Shown: positions 33,182-41,686 of the stretch, piece by piece
How the letters are laid out: each line of letters starts with the position of its first letter
Position numbering within the stretch: position 1 is the first letter of the stretch
DNA from: Lewinellaceae bacterium
Lineage (GTDB): Bacteria; Bacteroidota; Bacteroidia; Chitinophagales; Saprospiraceae
Length of the DNA: 64,000 nucleotides
Assembly: GCA_020636375.1 (NCBI GenBank)
Contig: JACJXZ010000005.1
Location: forward strand, 496,001-560,000
Direction of reading: 5' to 3'
Notes under the pieces: generated by a model
Seen by the model: only the letters and a program-made list of their open reading frames with translations
The model's database searches: none
What the model was told of the DNA's origin: nothing
Made by a program: the position numbers and the translations under genes

Positions 33182-34576
33182 TCAGGAGGCTGTCTTTTTC
33201 CGTTTCCGGCGGGTCTTGAACATTTCGACCACTTCCTTTTCCTTCAGGAAGCCAAAGTCCTGGAAGGCGGTGGAAACGAACTTCTTGATGTCCTGGTAAT
33301 CCTTGCCGCGCTTGTCGGTATAGCGTTTGAGCAACTTCCTGACGTAGCGCAGGGAAAGCAGCTTGAGCTGCTGGTTGAACTGCTGGTTGGCGAAGATAGA
33401 CATGTAAACCGGGAAGAGCTTGGAGATCTCGAAATACTCGGCGTAATCTTCCACCTCCAGGTTGTCGATCAACCGGGCGAAGTAGTTGTAGATCGTCTGC
33501 CGTACACACTCGTTGATCGTGGAAAGGCCCTCGTAGCGCACGTAGAAGGCCTTGACCGCATCCTGGGCCTCCTCGTTGATATAGCCTTTGGTGTGCACGA
33601 TGTCCATCAGCTCGTAATAATCCCGGAGGTCGTCCTCGATCGATTTGTCGACGACGGCGGAGAGGCGGAGGTCAGCCCGGGGGTCCAGGTCGACATCCGG
33701 CCGGTTGTGGAGCTGGAGGATGTAATCCAGGAAGTGTTCCACAAATTCCGGCATGCTGGTGCGGACGTCGTTGAAGTGCCTGGACAGCTCTTTGTGGGTT
33801 TTCTCCTCCAGGTCGAAGAAGGCGGCGAACAGGACCATGATCTCCAGGTGCTCGCGGTTGCCTTTGAATTCCTTGTTGGCGACCAGGGCGGAGAGTTCCG
33901 GTATGATGTTGGTATTGTCCGCCCTGCGGCCGACGCGGTGGAGGATGAAGCTCTTAAGCGGAGAATAGAGGACCTTCAGGTCGGAGAGGGTTTCCGGGAA
34001 TTCCGCGGTGTGAAAGTGGTCATTGACGAACTGGCGCTGATACCGCTCGCGACCGGCCTGCCGCTCGACGGGCAGGCGGTACCGGTCCAGTTTCTGGCTC
34101 TGGAGGAAATAGCGCACTCTTTTGTTCTCTATGCTGTTGATCAGGTTGGTCACCCAGATATCGCTGCTCATGGCGAACCCCATCTGAATGGATTGCCCGA
34201 TGCGCTTGCGCAGTATGTCGAAGTTGGAAGAATAGCAGATGGCCAGCAGGACGTCCTTGAAATGATCCTGCGGGCGGACGTATTTGAATTCGGCGTCCAC
34301 TTCTCCGCGCAGGACGGAGAAGCCCAGTATCTTGGGCAGGTAGAGGCCTTCGAATTCCGGTTCCAGAAGGACTTTTTCCAGCGAGATCAGCTGCAGGGGG
34401 TCCTTCTCCGCCACTTCATCGTACAGCGCGGCGATACGGGGTTCGAACAGTTCCTTGAGCTGCATGTAGTATTCTTCTTCCTCTTCCTCCAGGTACTGGC
34501 TCAGCTCGTCCGACTCCTGGATGTCATTAGCTATTTCTTCCAGCCTTTTGATATATTCTTTACCGAGATCCTGCAT
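33182..34576 (-). CDS. conserved cytoplasmic helical protein, function unknown
   Basis: 464 residues, very charged, mostly helical, with an acidic N-terminus (YLEEEEEEYYMQLKELFE) and a basic C-terminus (EMFKTRRKRKKTAS). No signal peptide or membrane span. The central part has regular helices (HLEIMVLFAAFFDLEEKTHK, FVEHFLDYILQLHNRPDVDL). I do not recognise a family. It has the clearest Bacteroidota promoter in this neighbourhood (34673-34704), implying high basal expression, and lies beside rpsP. Confidence 0.68.
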   Translation of the reverse strand: MQDLGKEYIKRLEEIANDIQESDELSQYLEEEEEEYYMQLKELFEPRIAALYDEVAEKDPLQLISLEKVLLEPEFEGLYLPKILGFSVLRGEVDAEFKYVRPQDHFKDVLLAICYSSNFDILRKRIGQSIQMGFAMSSDIWVTNLINSIENKRVRYFLQSQKLDRYRLPVERQAGRERYQRQFVNDHFHTAEFPETLSDLKVLYSPLKSFILHRVGRRADNTNIIPELSALVANKEFKGNREHLEIMVLFAAFFDLEEKTHKELSRHFNDVRTSMPEFVEHFLDYILQLHNRPDVDLDPRADLRLSAVVDKSIEDDLRDYYELMDIVHTKGYINEEAQDAVKAFYVRYEGLSTINECVRQTIYNYFARLIDNLEVEDYAEYFEISKLFPVYMSIFANQQFNQQLKLLSLRYVRKLLKRYTDKRGKDYQDIKKFVSTAFQDFGFLKEKEVVEMFKTRRKRKKTAS

Positions 34577-34672
34577 AGTAGGGCCATTTTAAAGGCAAAC
34601 CTGATAGTGCAAATTAAGCACTACCAGGCTTGCATATGAATAGAATTAAAAGTATAGCCTTGTCTGGCATTG

Positions 34673-34704
34673 CAAATATACTCAAACCCGAGAATATTGC
34701 CAAA
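34673..34704 (-). promoter_or_regulatory. Bacteroidota promoter TTTG-N20-TATATTTG
   Basis: Minus strand: TTTG at 34704-34701, 20 bp, TATATTTG at 34680-34673. It fits the consensus and lies about 97 bp before the ATG of the unknown gene starting at 34576. Confidence 0.65.
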
Positions 34705-34723
34705 TGCCGGACCGCACCGAAAT

Positions 34724-35209
34724 TTACTCTTCTTCGCCGGCGGCTGCCTCGGTGGCCGGCACCTCTTCAACAGCTTCAACGACCGGTTCTTCCTTCGGCG
34801 GCGCCGTGCCGGAAACCTTGGCGTTGAACTGCCGCTGCTCCTCAGCACTCTTCTCAAAGCGGGCGGCGATCTTCGCTTCTTTGGCTTCTACCCAGTCCTG
34901 GTATTTCTTCTCCGCCTCTTCGACGGCCATCGCTCCTTTTTTCACGCCCCGCATGAGGTGCTTCTTGTAGTAGACCCCCTTGAAACGCAGGATGGCACGC
35001 ACCGTGTCGGTCGGCTGGGCGCCTTTCATCAGCCAGTCGTACGCCTTGTCCCGGTCGATATCAATGGTCGCCGGCTTGGTCATCGGGTTATAAGACCCCA
35101 ACCGCTCGATAAACCTTCCATCCCGCGGAGACCGCGCATCGGCTACCACAATGTGATAGAAAGGGCGCTTTTTCCTGCCCTTCCTCTGTAAACGCATCTT
35201 TACTGCCAT
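34724..35209 (-). CDS. rpsP: 30S ribosomal protein S16
   Basis: 161 residues. The first about 80 are canonical S16 (MAVKMRLQRKGRKKRPFYHI, then VVADARSPRDGRFIERLGSY). The remaining half is a charged, Ala/Glu-rich tail ending EEVPATEAAAGEEE; such C-terminal extensions are usual in Bacteroidota S16. It binds 16S rRNA in early 30S assembly. It is not followed by rimM or trmD here, unlike in many bacteria. A good promoter lies about 68 bp upstream. Confidence 0.97.
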   Translation of the reverse strand: MAVKMRLQRKGRKKRPFYHIVVADARSPRDGRFIERLGSYNPMTKPATIDIDRDKAYDWLMKGAQPTDTVRAILRFKGVYYKKHLMRGVKKGAMAVEEAEKKYQDWVEAKEAKIAARFEKSAEEQRQFNAKVSGTAPPKEEPVVEAVEEVPATEAAAGEEE

Positions 35210-35276
35210 GTTAAAATTATGTAGATTAAACCATACCCGCTTACCTTGAAATCAAGCGACGGGTTTTTAACGGCGG

Positions 35277-35307
35277 CAAAGATAGCCTTTTTGTTTTGGC
35301 TTGCCAA
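35277..35307 (-). promoter_or_regulatory. rpsP promoter
   Basis: Minus strand: TTGG (35307-35304), 19 bp, TATCTTTG (35284-35277). The -7 box is a full consensus match; the leader would be about 65 nt. Confidence 0.6.
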
Positions 35308-35404
35308 CCTTTTTTGCCACTCCCGCCGGATTTTTCTCCCCGAAATGCCGGCGGTTGGAGGGCAGCGCCTCCCCGGCCTGTTTTTTTCGGCAATTGCCGC
35401 CGTA

Positions 35405-35438
35405 TTTCTGCATTTATCCTTATTTTGTTTTACTTTTG
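35405..35438 (+). promoter_or_regulatory. promoter candidate for the choice-of-anchor L protein
   Basis: TTTCTG, 20 bp, TACTTTTG (35431-35438), a consensus -7 box. The leader to ATG 35620 would be about 175 nt and contains the palindrome at 35509. Confidence 0.45.
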
Positions 35439-35508
35439 GAAAGACAGGAGCAACCGCTCCGGAATTCCCCTTTCCCCGGTAAATCACAACGACAATCCCC
35501 CGCATCCT

Positions 35509-35523
35509 GTGAAACTGTTTCAC
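35509..35523. promoter_or_regulatory. 15-bp palindrome GTGAAACTGTTTCAC, possible operator
   Basis: A perfect 7-bp-arm palindrome around a central T, in the long leader between a consensus -7 box and the ATG at 35620. Shape and spacing suit a dimeric regulator site, but no other copy was noticed. Confidence 0.35.
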
Positions 35524-35619
35524 AATGGCTTACGTACATCTAGTACAGTATGCCGACAGGCCGCCCCTCCCGGCCGCCCGGCCCGAAACCGATTAACTAC
35601 TTGACGAACACTCTGAACT

Positions 35620-38313
35620 ATGCGCCCACTCCTATACTTGATGTGCTGCTTCCTGCTGCTCTGCTTTCCCCTTTTGGGAGGCCACCGGAACAACCCGGAG
35701 AGCGCGCGGCAGCCGGCAATCCCGCTCCTGTCCGGTATAGAAACGGATGATTCTTTCCCGGTCCGGCGCCTCGTCGAAGACGTCTTCATCTCCGGTGCCT
35801 GCAATACCATCACCAATATCCGGGGCATTGGCGACAAGAAGGGCATCGGCTACTTTCAGAACGGCGGCGCCAGCATAGGCATCAGCCGGGGCGTCGTCAT
35901 CTCCACCGGGCCGGTCGGCAATGCCGAAGGGCCCAATACGGCCACCGACCGCAGCGGCGATTTCCACGACAACAACGGCGACCCCGACCTGGACATCATG
36001 GCCACCGGGCCGGTCAAGGACGCCGTGGGCATAGAATTCGACTTCATGCCCCTCGACTCCATAGTCACCTTTAAATACGTCTTCGCCTCCGAGGAATACT
36101 GCGAATTCGTAGGCAGCATCTACAACGACGTGTTCGGGTTCTTCATCCAGGGGCCGGGCATCCAGGGCGGCTTCTCCAATGGCGCCCGCAACGTGGCCCT
36201 CATCCCCGGCACCGAGGATTTCGTCAGCATCAACTCCGTCAATTTCCAGCAGAACGAAGGTTACTACATCCGCAACGAACTGCCCGACGACGCCGAACTC
36301 TGCGGCCTGCCTCCCGGCACCGGCAGTTACCACAGCCAGATCGAATACGACGGCTTCACCCGCCTGATGACCGCCGTGCTGCACCTGCAGCCCTGCCAAA
36401 CCTACCACATCCGGCTGGTGGTGGCCGATGTGGGCGACAATTTCTACGATTCCGCAGTTTTCCTCGCCGCCGAAAGCTTCAACCTCGGCGGAAAGGTCGA
36501 AATATCCGCCGGGACCGGCACCTCGCCGGAAAACCCCTCCCGCGAGGGTTGCCAGGACGCCTACTTCGTCTTCGAACGCCCGCCTGGCAGCAACCAGCAG
36601 TTCCCGCTGACGGTCAACTACACCGTCTCCCCCAGCAGCACCGCCGTGGCGGCCGCCGACTTCGTGCCGTTGCCCGGTTCGGCCACCATCCCGGCCGGGC
36701 AGCCTTCCGTCCTGGCGCCGGTGAGCCTCATCAACGACGGCCTGCCGGAACCGGTCGAAAGCCTCGTCCTGGAGCTGGATATCCCCTGTGCCTGCTACAC
36801 GGATACGGCCCGGATGTTTATCGCCGACAGCCCGCCGGTCGCCGTCCGGCTCGACGATTTCGGGCTCTGCGAAAACGGCAGCGCCACCATCCGCCCGGCA
36901 GTACAGGGCGGCACCGCCCCCTTCGCCTACGCCTGGAACACCGGCGGGCAGGGCCCCTCCCTGGCCGTCTCGGCCGGAGGCCCCCCACTGTATGCCGTAA
37001 CCGTTTACGACGCCTGTGGAAATAGCGCCACAGACAGCGCCACCTACTTTCTGGCCCAGCCGCCGGAAGCTGCCCTCAGCGGCCAGGCTTCCATCTGCGA
37101 AGGGGATACGGCGCTGCTGCCCGTAACCCTCGACGGCAACCCGCCCTGGAGCATCGCCTACAGCCTCGACGGCGTGCCCCAGCCCGAAATAACCGGGATC
37201 AACTACCCCGGTTTTCACCTGCCGGCCTCCCTGCCCGGCACCTACGCCCTGCTGGGGGTCTGGGATGCAGCCTGCGAAGGCTATGCTTCCGGACAGGCCC
37301 AGGTCGAAGTGCGCCGCATCACCCTGGAGGCCGAACGCCGGCATGTCTCCTGCCCGGATGCTGCCGACGGCGCCATACAGGTGGAGATCACCGGGGGCAT
37401 ACCGCCCTTCCAGTACCATTGGCGGGAAAATATCGGGAACAGCCTCTCCCCCCAGGGGCTGCCGGCAGGCACCTACCACCTGTCGGTAACCGACGGCTCC
37501 GGCTGCGGCAAAGAAATGTCCTTCGGGATTGAAGCTCCTCCTCCTCTGGAACCCCTGAAACCCGACTGCATCCTGCTCGCCGAGGGGCGCCTCGCCCTTG
37601 ACGCCGCCGGCGGAACGCCGCCCTATTTGTATTCGCTGGACGGCGATGCCTTCTTCAGCGATGCCTTGTTCGACGGGCTGGTGCCCGGGCGGCAATACTA
37701 CATCACCATTCAGGACGCCGCCGGCTGCCTCCTGAGCCAGGACTTTATCATGCCCGCCCCCTACGACGGACAAATGGTGGCCCTCCCCGAACAACTGGAG
37801 GCCGCCGTGGGCAGGCGCATCCTGCTCCAGCCCAGCCTCTTCATCCCCGAGACCCTCATCGGCACCATCCGCTGGACGCCCGCCACCGGCCTGAGCTGTG
37901 TGGACTGCCTCCACCCCGAACTGCTACCCCTGGAGGACCGCACCTATACCTTGCGCATCGTCGACATCTATGGCTGCACCGCCGAAACGTCGGTAAAAAT
38001 CAAGGTTGAGAACAAGGCGGCCATCTATGTGCCTACCGCCTTTTCTCCCAACGGCGACCACATCAACGACCGCTTTGCCGTTTACGCCAATACCTTCCAG
38101 GTGGAAGAAATTGCCGCCTTCCGGGTGTTCGACCGCTGGGGCAACCTGGTTTACGAACGGAAGGGCTTTCCGCCTAATGACGAATCTGCCGGCTGGGACG
38201 GCACCGCCCGCGGCAAACCCCTCGGCGCCGGCGTATATGCTTATATGGTAGAGGTGAAACTCGTCAACGGCGGCAGGCAGCTCGCCGGCGGGCATGTGGT
38301 GCTGGTGCGGTGA
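35620..38313 (+). CDS. secreted choice-of-anchor L protein with type IX (type B) sorting domain
   Basis: 897 residues. Signal peptide MRPLLYLMCCFLLLCFPLLG. A choice-of-anchor L domain occupies about 45-290 (VFISGACNTITNIRGIGDKK, VTFKYVFASEEYCEFVGSIY, NDVFGFFIQGPG). A Calx-beta-like stretch (about 300-400) and SprB-like repeats (GTPPYLYSLDGDAFFSDALF) follow. The C-terminal about 90 residues are the gliding-motility/CHU-type sorting domain: YVPTAFSPNGDHINDRFAVY, FRVFDRWGNLVYERKGFPPN, GVYAYMVEVKLVNG, GHVVLVR. It should be exported by type IX secretion and attached or released at the cell surface; probably an adhesin or surface matrix protein. Confidence 0.88.
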   Translation: MRPLLYLMCCFLLLCFPLLGGHRNNPESARQPAIPLLSGIETDDSFPVRRLVEDVFISGACNTITNIRGIGDKKGIGYFQNGGASIGISRGVVISTGPVGNAEGPNTATDRSGDFHDNNGDPDLDIMATGPVKDAVGIEFDFMPLDSIVTFKYVFASEEYCEFVGSIYNDVFGFFIQGPGIQGGFSNGARNVALIPGTEDFVSINSVNFQQNEGYYIRNELPDDAELCGLPPGTGSYHSQIEYDGFTRLMTAVLHLQPCQTYHIRLVVADVGDNFYDSAVFLAAESFNLGGKVEISAGTGTSPENPSREGCQDAYFVFERPPGSNQQFPLTVNYTVSPSSTAVAAADFVPLPGSATIPAGQPSVLAPVSLINDGLPEPVESLVLELDIPCACYTDTARMFIADSPPVAVRLDDFGLCENGSATIRPAVQGGTAPFAYAWNTGGQGPSLAVSAGGPPLYAVTVYDACGNSATDSATYFLAQPPEAALSGQASICEGDTALLPVTLDGNPPWSIAYSLDGVPQPEITGINYPGFHLPASLPGTYALLGVWDAACEGYASGQAQVEVRRITLEAERRHVSCPDAADGAIQVEITGGIPPFQYHWRENIGNSLSPQGLPAGTYHLSVTDGSGCGKEMSFGIEAPPPLEPLKPDCILLAEGRLALDAAGGTPPYLYSLDGDAFFSDALFDGLVPGRQYYITIQDAAGCLLSQDFIMPAPYDGQMVALPEQLEAAVGRRILLQPSLFIPETLIGTIRWTPATGLSCVDCLHPELLPLEDRTYTLRIVDIYGCTAETSVKIKVENKAAIYVPTAFSPNGDHINDRFAVYANTFQVEEIAAFRVFDRWGNLVYERKGFPPNDESAGWDGTARGKPLGAGVYAYMVEVKLVNGGRQLAGGHVVLVR

Positions 38314-38342
38314 AAAATGTGCACCAACGCACCATTACCCGC

Positions 38343-38822
38343 CTACTCCTCCTCCGGCCCCAGGATATTGATTGGCCGGTCGATGCTTTCCTGCAGGGAG
38401 ATGATGGTTTCCGTGCGTTGAATGCCGGAAATTTTCTGGATTTTGTCATGCAGCACTTCGCGCAGGTGGTCGGTGTCGCGGCAGATAATTTTGGCGAAGA
38501 TGTTGTACAGGCCCGTGGTATAATGGGCGGCCACGATCTCGGGAATCTTCTCCAGCTCCAGGGCCACATCGTCGTAAAGGGAGCTCTTGTCGAGGTAAAT
38601 GCCGAGGAAGGCGCAGATATCGTACCCAAGCTTGTTGTAGTCGACGGTAAGGTTGTACCCCTTGACGATACCGGCTTCTTCCAGTTTTTTCATCCGGACG
38701 TGAATGGTGCCTCCGGATACGTACAACTGCTTGGCAATATCGGTGTAGGCTTTCTTGGAATTTTCCATGAGGATGGAAAGGATTTGCCTGTCCAGCTTAT
38801 CAATTTCTGTACCTTTCGACAT
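38343..38822 (-). CDS. Lrp/AsnC-family transcriptional regulator
   Basis: 159 residues. The N-terminal winged helix-turn-helix reads KLDRQILSILMENSKKAYTD, IAKQLYVSGGTIHVRMKKLE, EAGIVKGYNLTVDYNKLGYD, followed by a RAM/AsnC_trans_reg effector domain (AHYTTGLYNIFAKIICRDTD, ETIISLQESIDRP). Lrp-type proteins bind amino acids and form octamers. It is divergent from a lipoprotein gene, sharing a 190-bp intergenic region with a consensus promoter on each strand; autoregulation is likely but not shown. Confidence 0.93.
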   Translation of the reverse strand: MSKGTEIDKLDRQILSILMENSKKAYTDIAKQLYVSGGTIHVRMKKLEEAGIVKGYNLTVDYNKLGYDICAFLGIYLDKSSLYDDVALELEKIPEIVAAHYTTGLYNIFAKIICRDTDHLREVLHDKIQKISGIQRTETIISLQESIDRPINILGPEEE

Positions 38823-38849
38823 AAACTTCCTTTATTGTTAATCCTTTAA

Positions 38850-38881
38850 CAAATTTAGTTTTCTACCTCGCAATTATCAAA
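38850..38881 (-). promoter_or_regulatory. Lrp-gene promoter TTTG-N20-TAAATTTG
   Basis: Minus strand: TTTG (38881-38878), 20 bp, TAAATTTG (38857-38850). Full consensus with exact spacing; the start codon is about 28 bp downstream. Confidence 0.75.
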
Positions 38882-38977
38882 GTTTAGGGTAGTTTCTTTT
38901 TATTTTTTGATTTTTTTACAAGCAGGGCGGACAGAACAAATTGTAAACCACGTTGAGGCAGGTATACAAAATATTGG

Positions 38978-38985
38978 TACATTTG
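38978..38985 (+). promoter_or_regulatory. -7 box candidate (TACATTTG) for the lipoprotein/YjjX operon
   Basis: TACATTTG 28 bp before the ATG at 39013; a TTG at 38953 is 22 bp upstream, slightly long for the -33 box. Confidence 0.5.
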
Positions 38986-39012
38986 CGGCAAGCCGCTATA
39001 ATAGCTAATGTT

Positions 39013-39420
39013 ATGAAACGATCAAGCCTACTCACTCCTGTGCTCCTCCTCTCGGTTGTACTGATGGGTTCCTCCTGTGGCAGCGAACCCGAAAACCAGC
39101 AGGAACTGCTGGTCGGCCGATGGGAATTGACGGAAGCCACCCGCAACGGGAGCCCCACGGAGTCGCTCTCCGACCTCTACTTCGTATTTCGCGCGGACGG
39201 CACCATGAACACGAACCTGCCGGTTCCCGGCCTGAAAGAAGAGAACAAATACAAGCTGGAAGGCCGAAACCTATACCAATACAGCGACGAAATGCCGGAT
39301 GAATTGGCCTACTACATCAACGAGATCGGGGATTCCACGCTGGTCCTGAATACCGAGCTGCGCAACTTCCGGTTCAGCTTCGTCCTGAAAAGGCAACCGG
39401 AAAAGGAGCAGCTGCAATGA
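39013..39420 (+). CDS. lipocalin-like lipoprotein
   Basis: 135 residues from the ATG at 39013 (an earlier in-frame start at 38953 would place the signal sequence inside). The signal peptide ends with a lipobox-like VLMGSSC, so the mature protein would be anchored by Cys. The body has the short lipocalin-like/DUF pattern common in Bacteroidota: LLVGRWELTEATRNGSPTE, LYFVFRADGTMNTN, TLVLNTELRNFRFSFVLKR. It overlaps the YjjX-like gene by 4 bp, so they are co-translated. Ligand unknown. Confidence 0.8.
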   Translation: MKRSSLLTPVLLLSVVLMGSSCGSEPENQQELLVGRWELTEATRNGSPTESLSDLYFVFRADGTMNTNLPVPGLKEENKYKLEGRNLYQYSDEMPDELAYYINEIGDSTLVLNTELRNFRFSFVLKRQPEKEQLQ

Positions 39421-39953
39421 TCGTCGTCGTTGCATCAGAGAACCCCGCCAAGCTTCTCGCCGTGCAGCAGGCCTTTCATGCTGCCTTCCGGATAGAGGCG
39501 GAAATGCAGGGCATAAGCGTCAGCAGCGGAGTGGCAGAGCAACCGCTGAGCGATGAAGAGACCTTCCGCGGCGCCCGCAACCGGGCGCACAACGCCCGCC
39601 GCGCCCTGCCCGGCGCCGACTTCTGGGTGGGCGTCGAGGGCGGCATCGAAGATACGGCCAGAGGCATGGATGCTTTTGGCTGGGCCTATGTCTGCTCCCC
39701 TCTCCGGGAAAGCCATGCCCGCTCCGCCACCTTCCCCCTGCCGCCCACCGTGGCCCAACGCATCAGGGCCGGCAGCGAACTGGGCCCCATCATGGACGAG
39801 CTGTTCAACAAAATGGAAAGCAAAAAGAAAGGCGGCGCCGTCGGCCTGCTGACCAACGGCCTGATCACCCGCGACGCCCTCTACGCCCAGCCCCTGATCA
39901 TGGCCCTCATCCCTTTTTTGCACCCGGGATTGTGGGCGCAGACCACGGGGTAA
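39417..39953 (+). CDS. yjjX: non-canonical purine NTP phosphatase (inosine/xanthosine triphosphatase), YjjX-like
   Basis: 178 residues, usual length of the family. It hydrolyses ITP/XTP and other damaged nucleotides to protect nucleic acid synthesis. Family marks: VVVASENPAKLLAVQQAF at the N-terminus, GVAEQPLSDEETFRGARNRA, FWVGVEGGIED, RSATFPLPPTVAQRIRAGSE, LGPIMDELF and KKKGGAVGLLTNGLITRDAL. 4-bp overlap with the lipoprotein gene. Confidence 0.93.
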   Translation: MIVVVASENPAKLLAVQQAFHAAFRIEAEMQGISVSSGVAEQPLSDEETFRGARNRAHNARRALPGADFWVGVEGGIEDTARGMDAFGWAYVCSPLRESHARSATFPLPPTVAQRIRAGSELGPIMDELFNKMESKKKGGAVGLLTNGLITRDALYAQPLIMALIPFLHPGLWAQTTG

Positions 39954-39955
39954 GT

Positions 39956-40029
39956 GAGCGGACACAATTAGCGTAACAATATAGCTATACAACGTGAGTC
40001 CGGGGGCTATCCGTCTAATACTGGACAAG
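39956..40029. repeat. composite: 30.6-kb array seed plus solo end of the GGCTACCCGTCTAAGG element
   Basis: gcggacacaattagcgtaac and caatatagctata match the entry of the large array at 30615-30648. Immediately after, 40005-40029 reads GGCTATCCGTCTAATACTGG, one end of the element that is complete at 46430-46531. No second end is seen here. Confidence 0.65.
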
Positions 40030-40179
40030 TTGGCCGTTGATTGTTGACCGTTGTTTCCAACTGTTGACAGCCAATAATTGGCACCAGGTTGTTGCCGAAG
40101 AACCGGCAACCAACAACAGACAACCTACCCGGCTTGGAGCGATGACTGGAGTATCGCTTTTCTCACGGCCTCCGTTACA

Positions 40180-41475
40180 TCACAGTTTAACTACAGATAC
40201 CACCTTCACCCGCTCCCCTCCTGTTTCCACCACCAGCCGGTAGATGCCCGGGCGCAACCCGGCAGCGGGCAGGCGCAATTGGGGCGGCGCACTCGCCACC
40301 CGTTCCTGCTTTACCGGCTGCCCCAGGCTGTTGAACAGGAGAACCCGGACCGGCCGCCCGGCCAGCGCGCCCAGTTCCACGGCCAGCGTACTGGTAAAAG
40401 GCGAAGGGAAGGCACGCACCCCGGCCGCCGCCGCTTCTTCGTCGCTGCTGACCACAACGTCGACATTCTGGCAAATTTCGTCCTGCCCGGCGCCGTTGGC
40501 TACCGTCAGGCACACCTCGTACACCCCGGAGGCGGCGTAGGTGTGGGAAGGGTTCTGCTCCAGGCTGTTGGCGCCGTCGCCAAAGTCCCAGAGCCAGCCT
40601 ACGGGTTCGAATTCCGACTCGTCGGTGAACTGCACCTCGCCATTCTCCAGCAGCTCGTAGCTGAAGGCGGCAACCGGAGGCGTCATCGACGTCGAGTAAC
40701 CGGAGAGGTGAACCGCCGACAAGGGGTTGCCGGACCCGTCGTACTCCAGGGAGAGCACCCGCGAGCGGCCGTCCTTGGCCCACCACTCGTAGGCGACCGT
40801 GGTGTCCACCATGGGATCCAGGTCGATCCACAGGCCAAAGAACAATACGGATATGGAGTCGATGGTGATGGTCTCTATCCGCTGGCGCAGCGCTTCGTAG
40901 GTGCCGGAAGGAAGCGCGACCTCTCCCCAGGCGTCGATCTCGGCCGACTGCGTGCCGGTTCTGCGAACCTCAATCGAATCGACATTGAAAGAAGGCGCCA
41001 CGTCGCCGTCCAGCTTCCGGTAAAAGCCGAAATCCCGCTCAAAGGAACTCCCGAAAGTGGCTGGCGCCGGGATCAGTTGCTGGGGCGCGTCGAACCGAAC
41101 GGTCAGGGAAGTGCCTCCCGGCACCGGAAACGAACCGCCCAGGATGAGCAGCGCGTCATTCGTCAACTGGGCAAAACTGTAAAAGCCGTCGGTGCCGAGC
41201 AGAGAGAAGTCCGCATCGGTAAATTCATCCCCAAACGGCGTCTCGGCAGGGTCGACCACCGTATTCTGGAAAGCAGTATGGGTGGACAATCCGGAAAAAT
41301 CCCAGCTTTGCCCGCCTCCGGCCGGGCCGGGCGCCAGCCCCGGGACGATCGTGTCCACCCCGAAACTGAGCACCGCCCCGAAGGGAGGAATATCAGAGCC
41401 GTCGATGGTAATCTGGGCGGAAAGGGCCATCGCACTGAACAGGCCCGGCAACAACATCAGGTAAAATTTTCGCAT
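40180..41475 (-). CDS. secreted PKD-domain protein with type IX (type A) sorting domain
   Basis: 431 residues. Signal peptide MRKFYLMLLPGLFSAMALSAQ. An unrecognised beta-rich region covers about 22-265. A PKD domain (about 268-350) shows FSYELLENGEVQFTDESE, WLWDFGDGANSLEQNPSHTY and GVYEVCLTVANGAGQDEI. The C-terminal sorting domain (about 360-431) has FPSPFTSTLAVELGALAGRP, VLLFNSLGQPVKQER and GLRPGIYRLVVETGGERVKV. Expected at the cell surface or secreted by type IX. Function unknown. Confidence 0.85.
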   Translation of the reverse strand: MRKFYLMLLPGLFSAMALSAQITIDGSDIPPFGAVLSFGVDTIVPGLAPGPAGGGQSWDFSGLSTHTAFQNTVVDPAETPFGDEFTDADFSLLGTDGFYSFAQLTNDALLILGGSFPVPGGTSLTVRFDAPQQLIPAPATFGSSFERDFGFYRKLDGDVAPSFNVDSIEVRRTGTQSAEIDAWGEVALPSGTYEALRQRIETITIDSISVLFFGLWIDLDPMVDTTVAYEWWAKDGRSRVLSLEYDGSGNPLSAVHLSGYSTSMTPPVAAFSYELLENGEVQFTDESEFEPVGWLWDFGDGANSLEQNPSHTYAASGVYEVCLTVANGAGQDEICQNVDVVVSSDEEAAAAGVRAFPSPFTSTLAVELGALAGRPVRVLLFNSLGQPVKQERVASAPPQLRLPAAGLRPGIYRLVVETGGERVKVVSVVKL

Positions 41476-41686
41476 GACTTTCGATTTTTGGTTCTGAAAA
41501 TGCAGGTTCCTGCATCCCCTTTCGATGGGCTAATTTAGAAGATAATGCGGCACAGCGCGAGGCTAAGGCCGGGTTTAACTTTTTGCTGACATTATAACCT
41601 GCCTGAACAGGATAGGGGCTTGCTGCTTCCTGATCGCAGGGAGTAGAATGGCCCGTAAGCCAATGGCCCCATGAACCCGTGGAGCA

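Noticed and set aside
35632..37914. 760-codon open frame on the minus strand
   Set aside because: Antisense of the choice-of-anchor L protein; Gly/Val-rich shadow.
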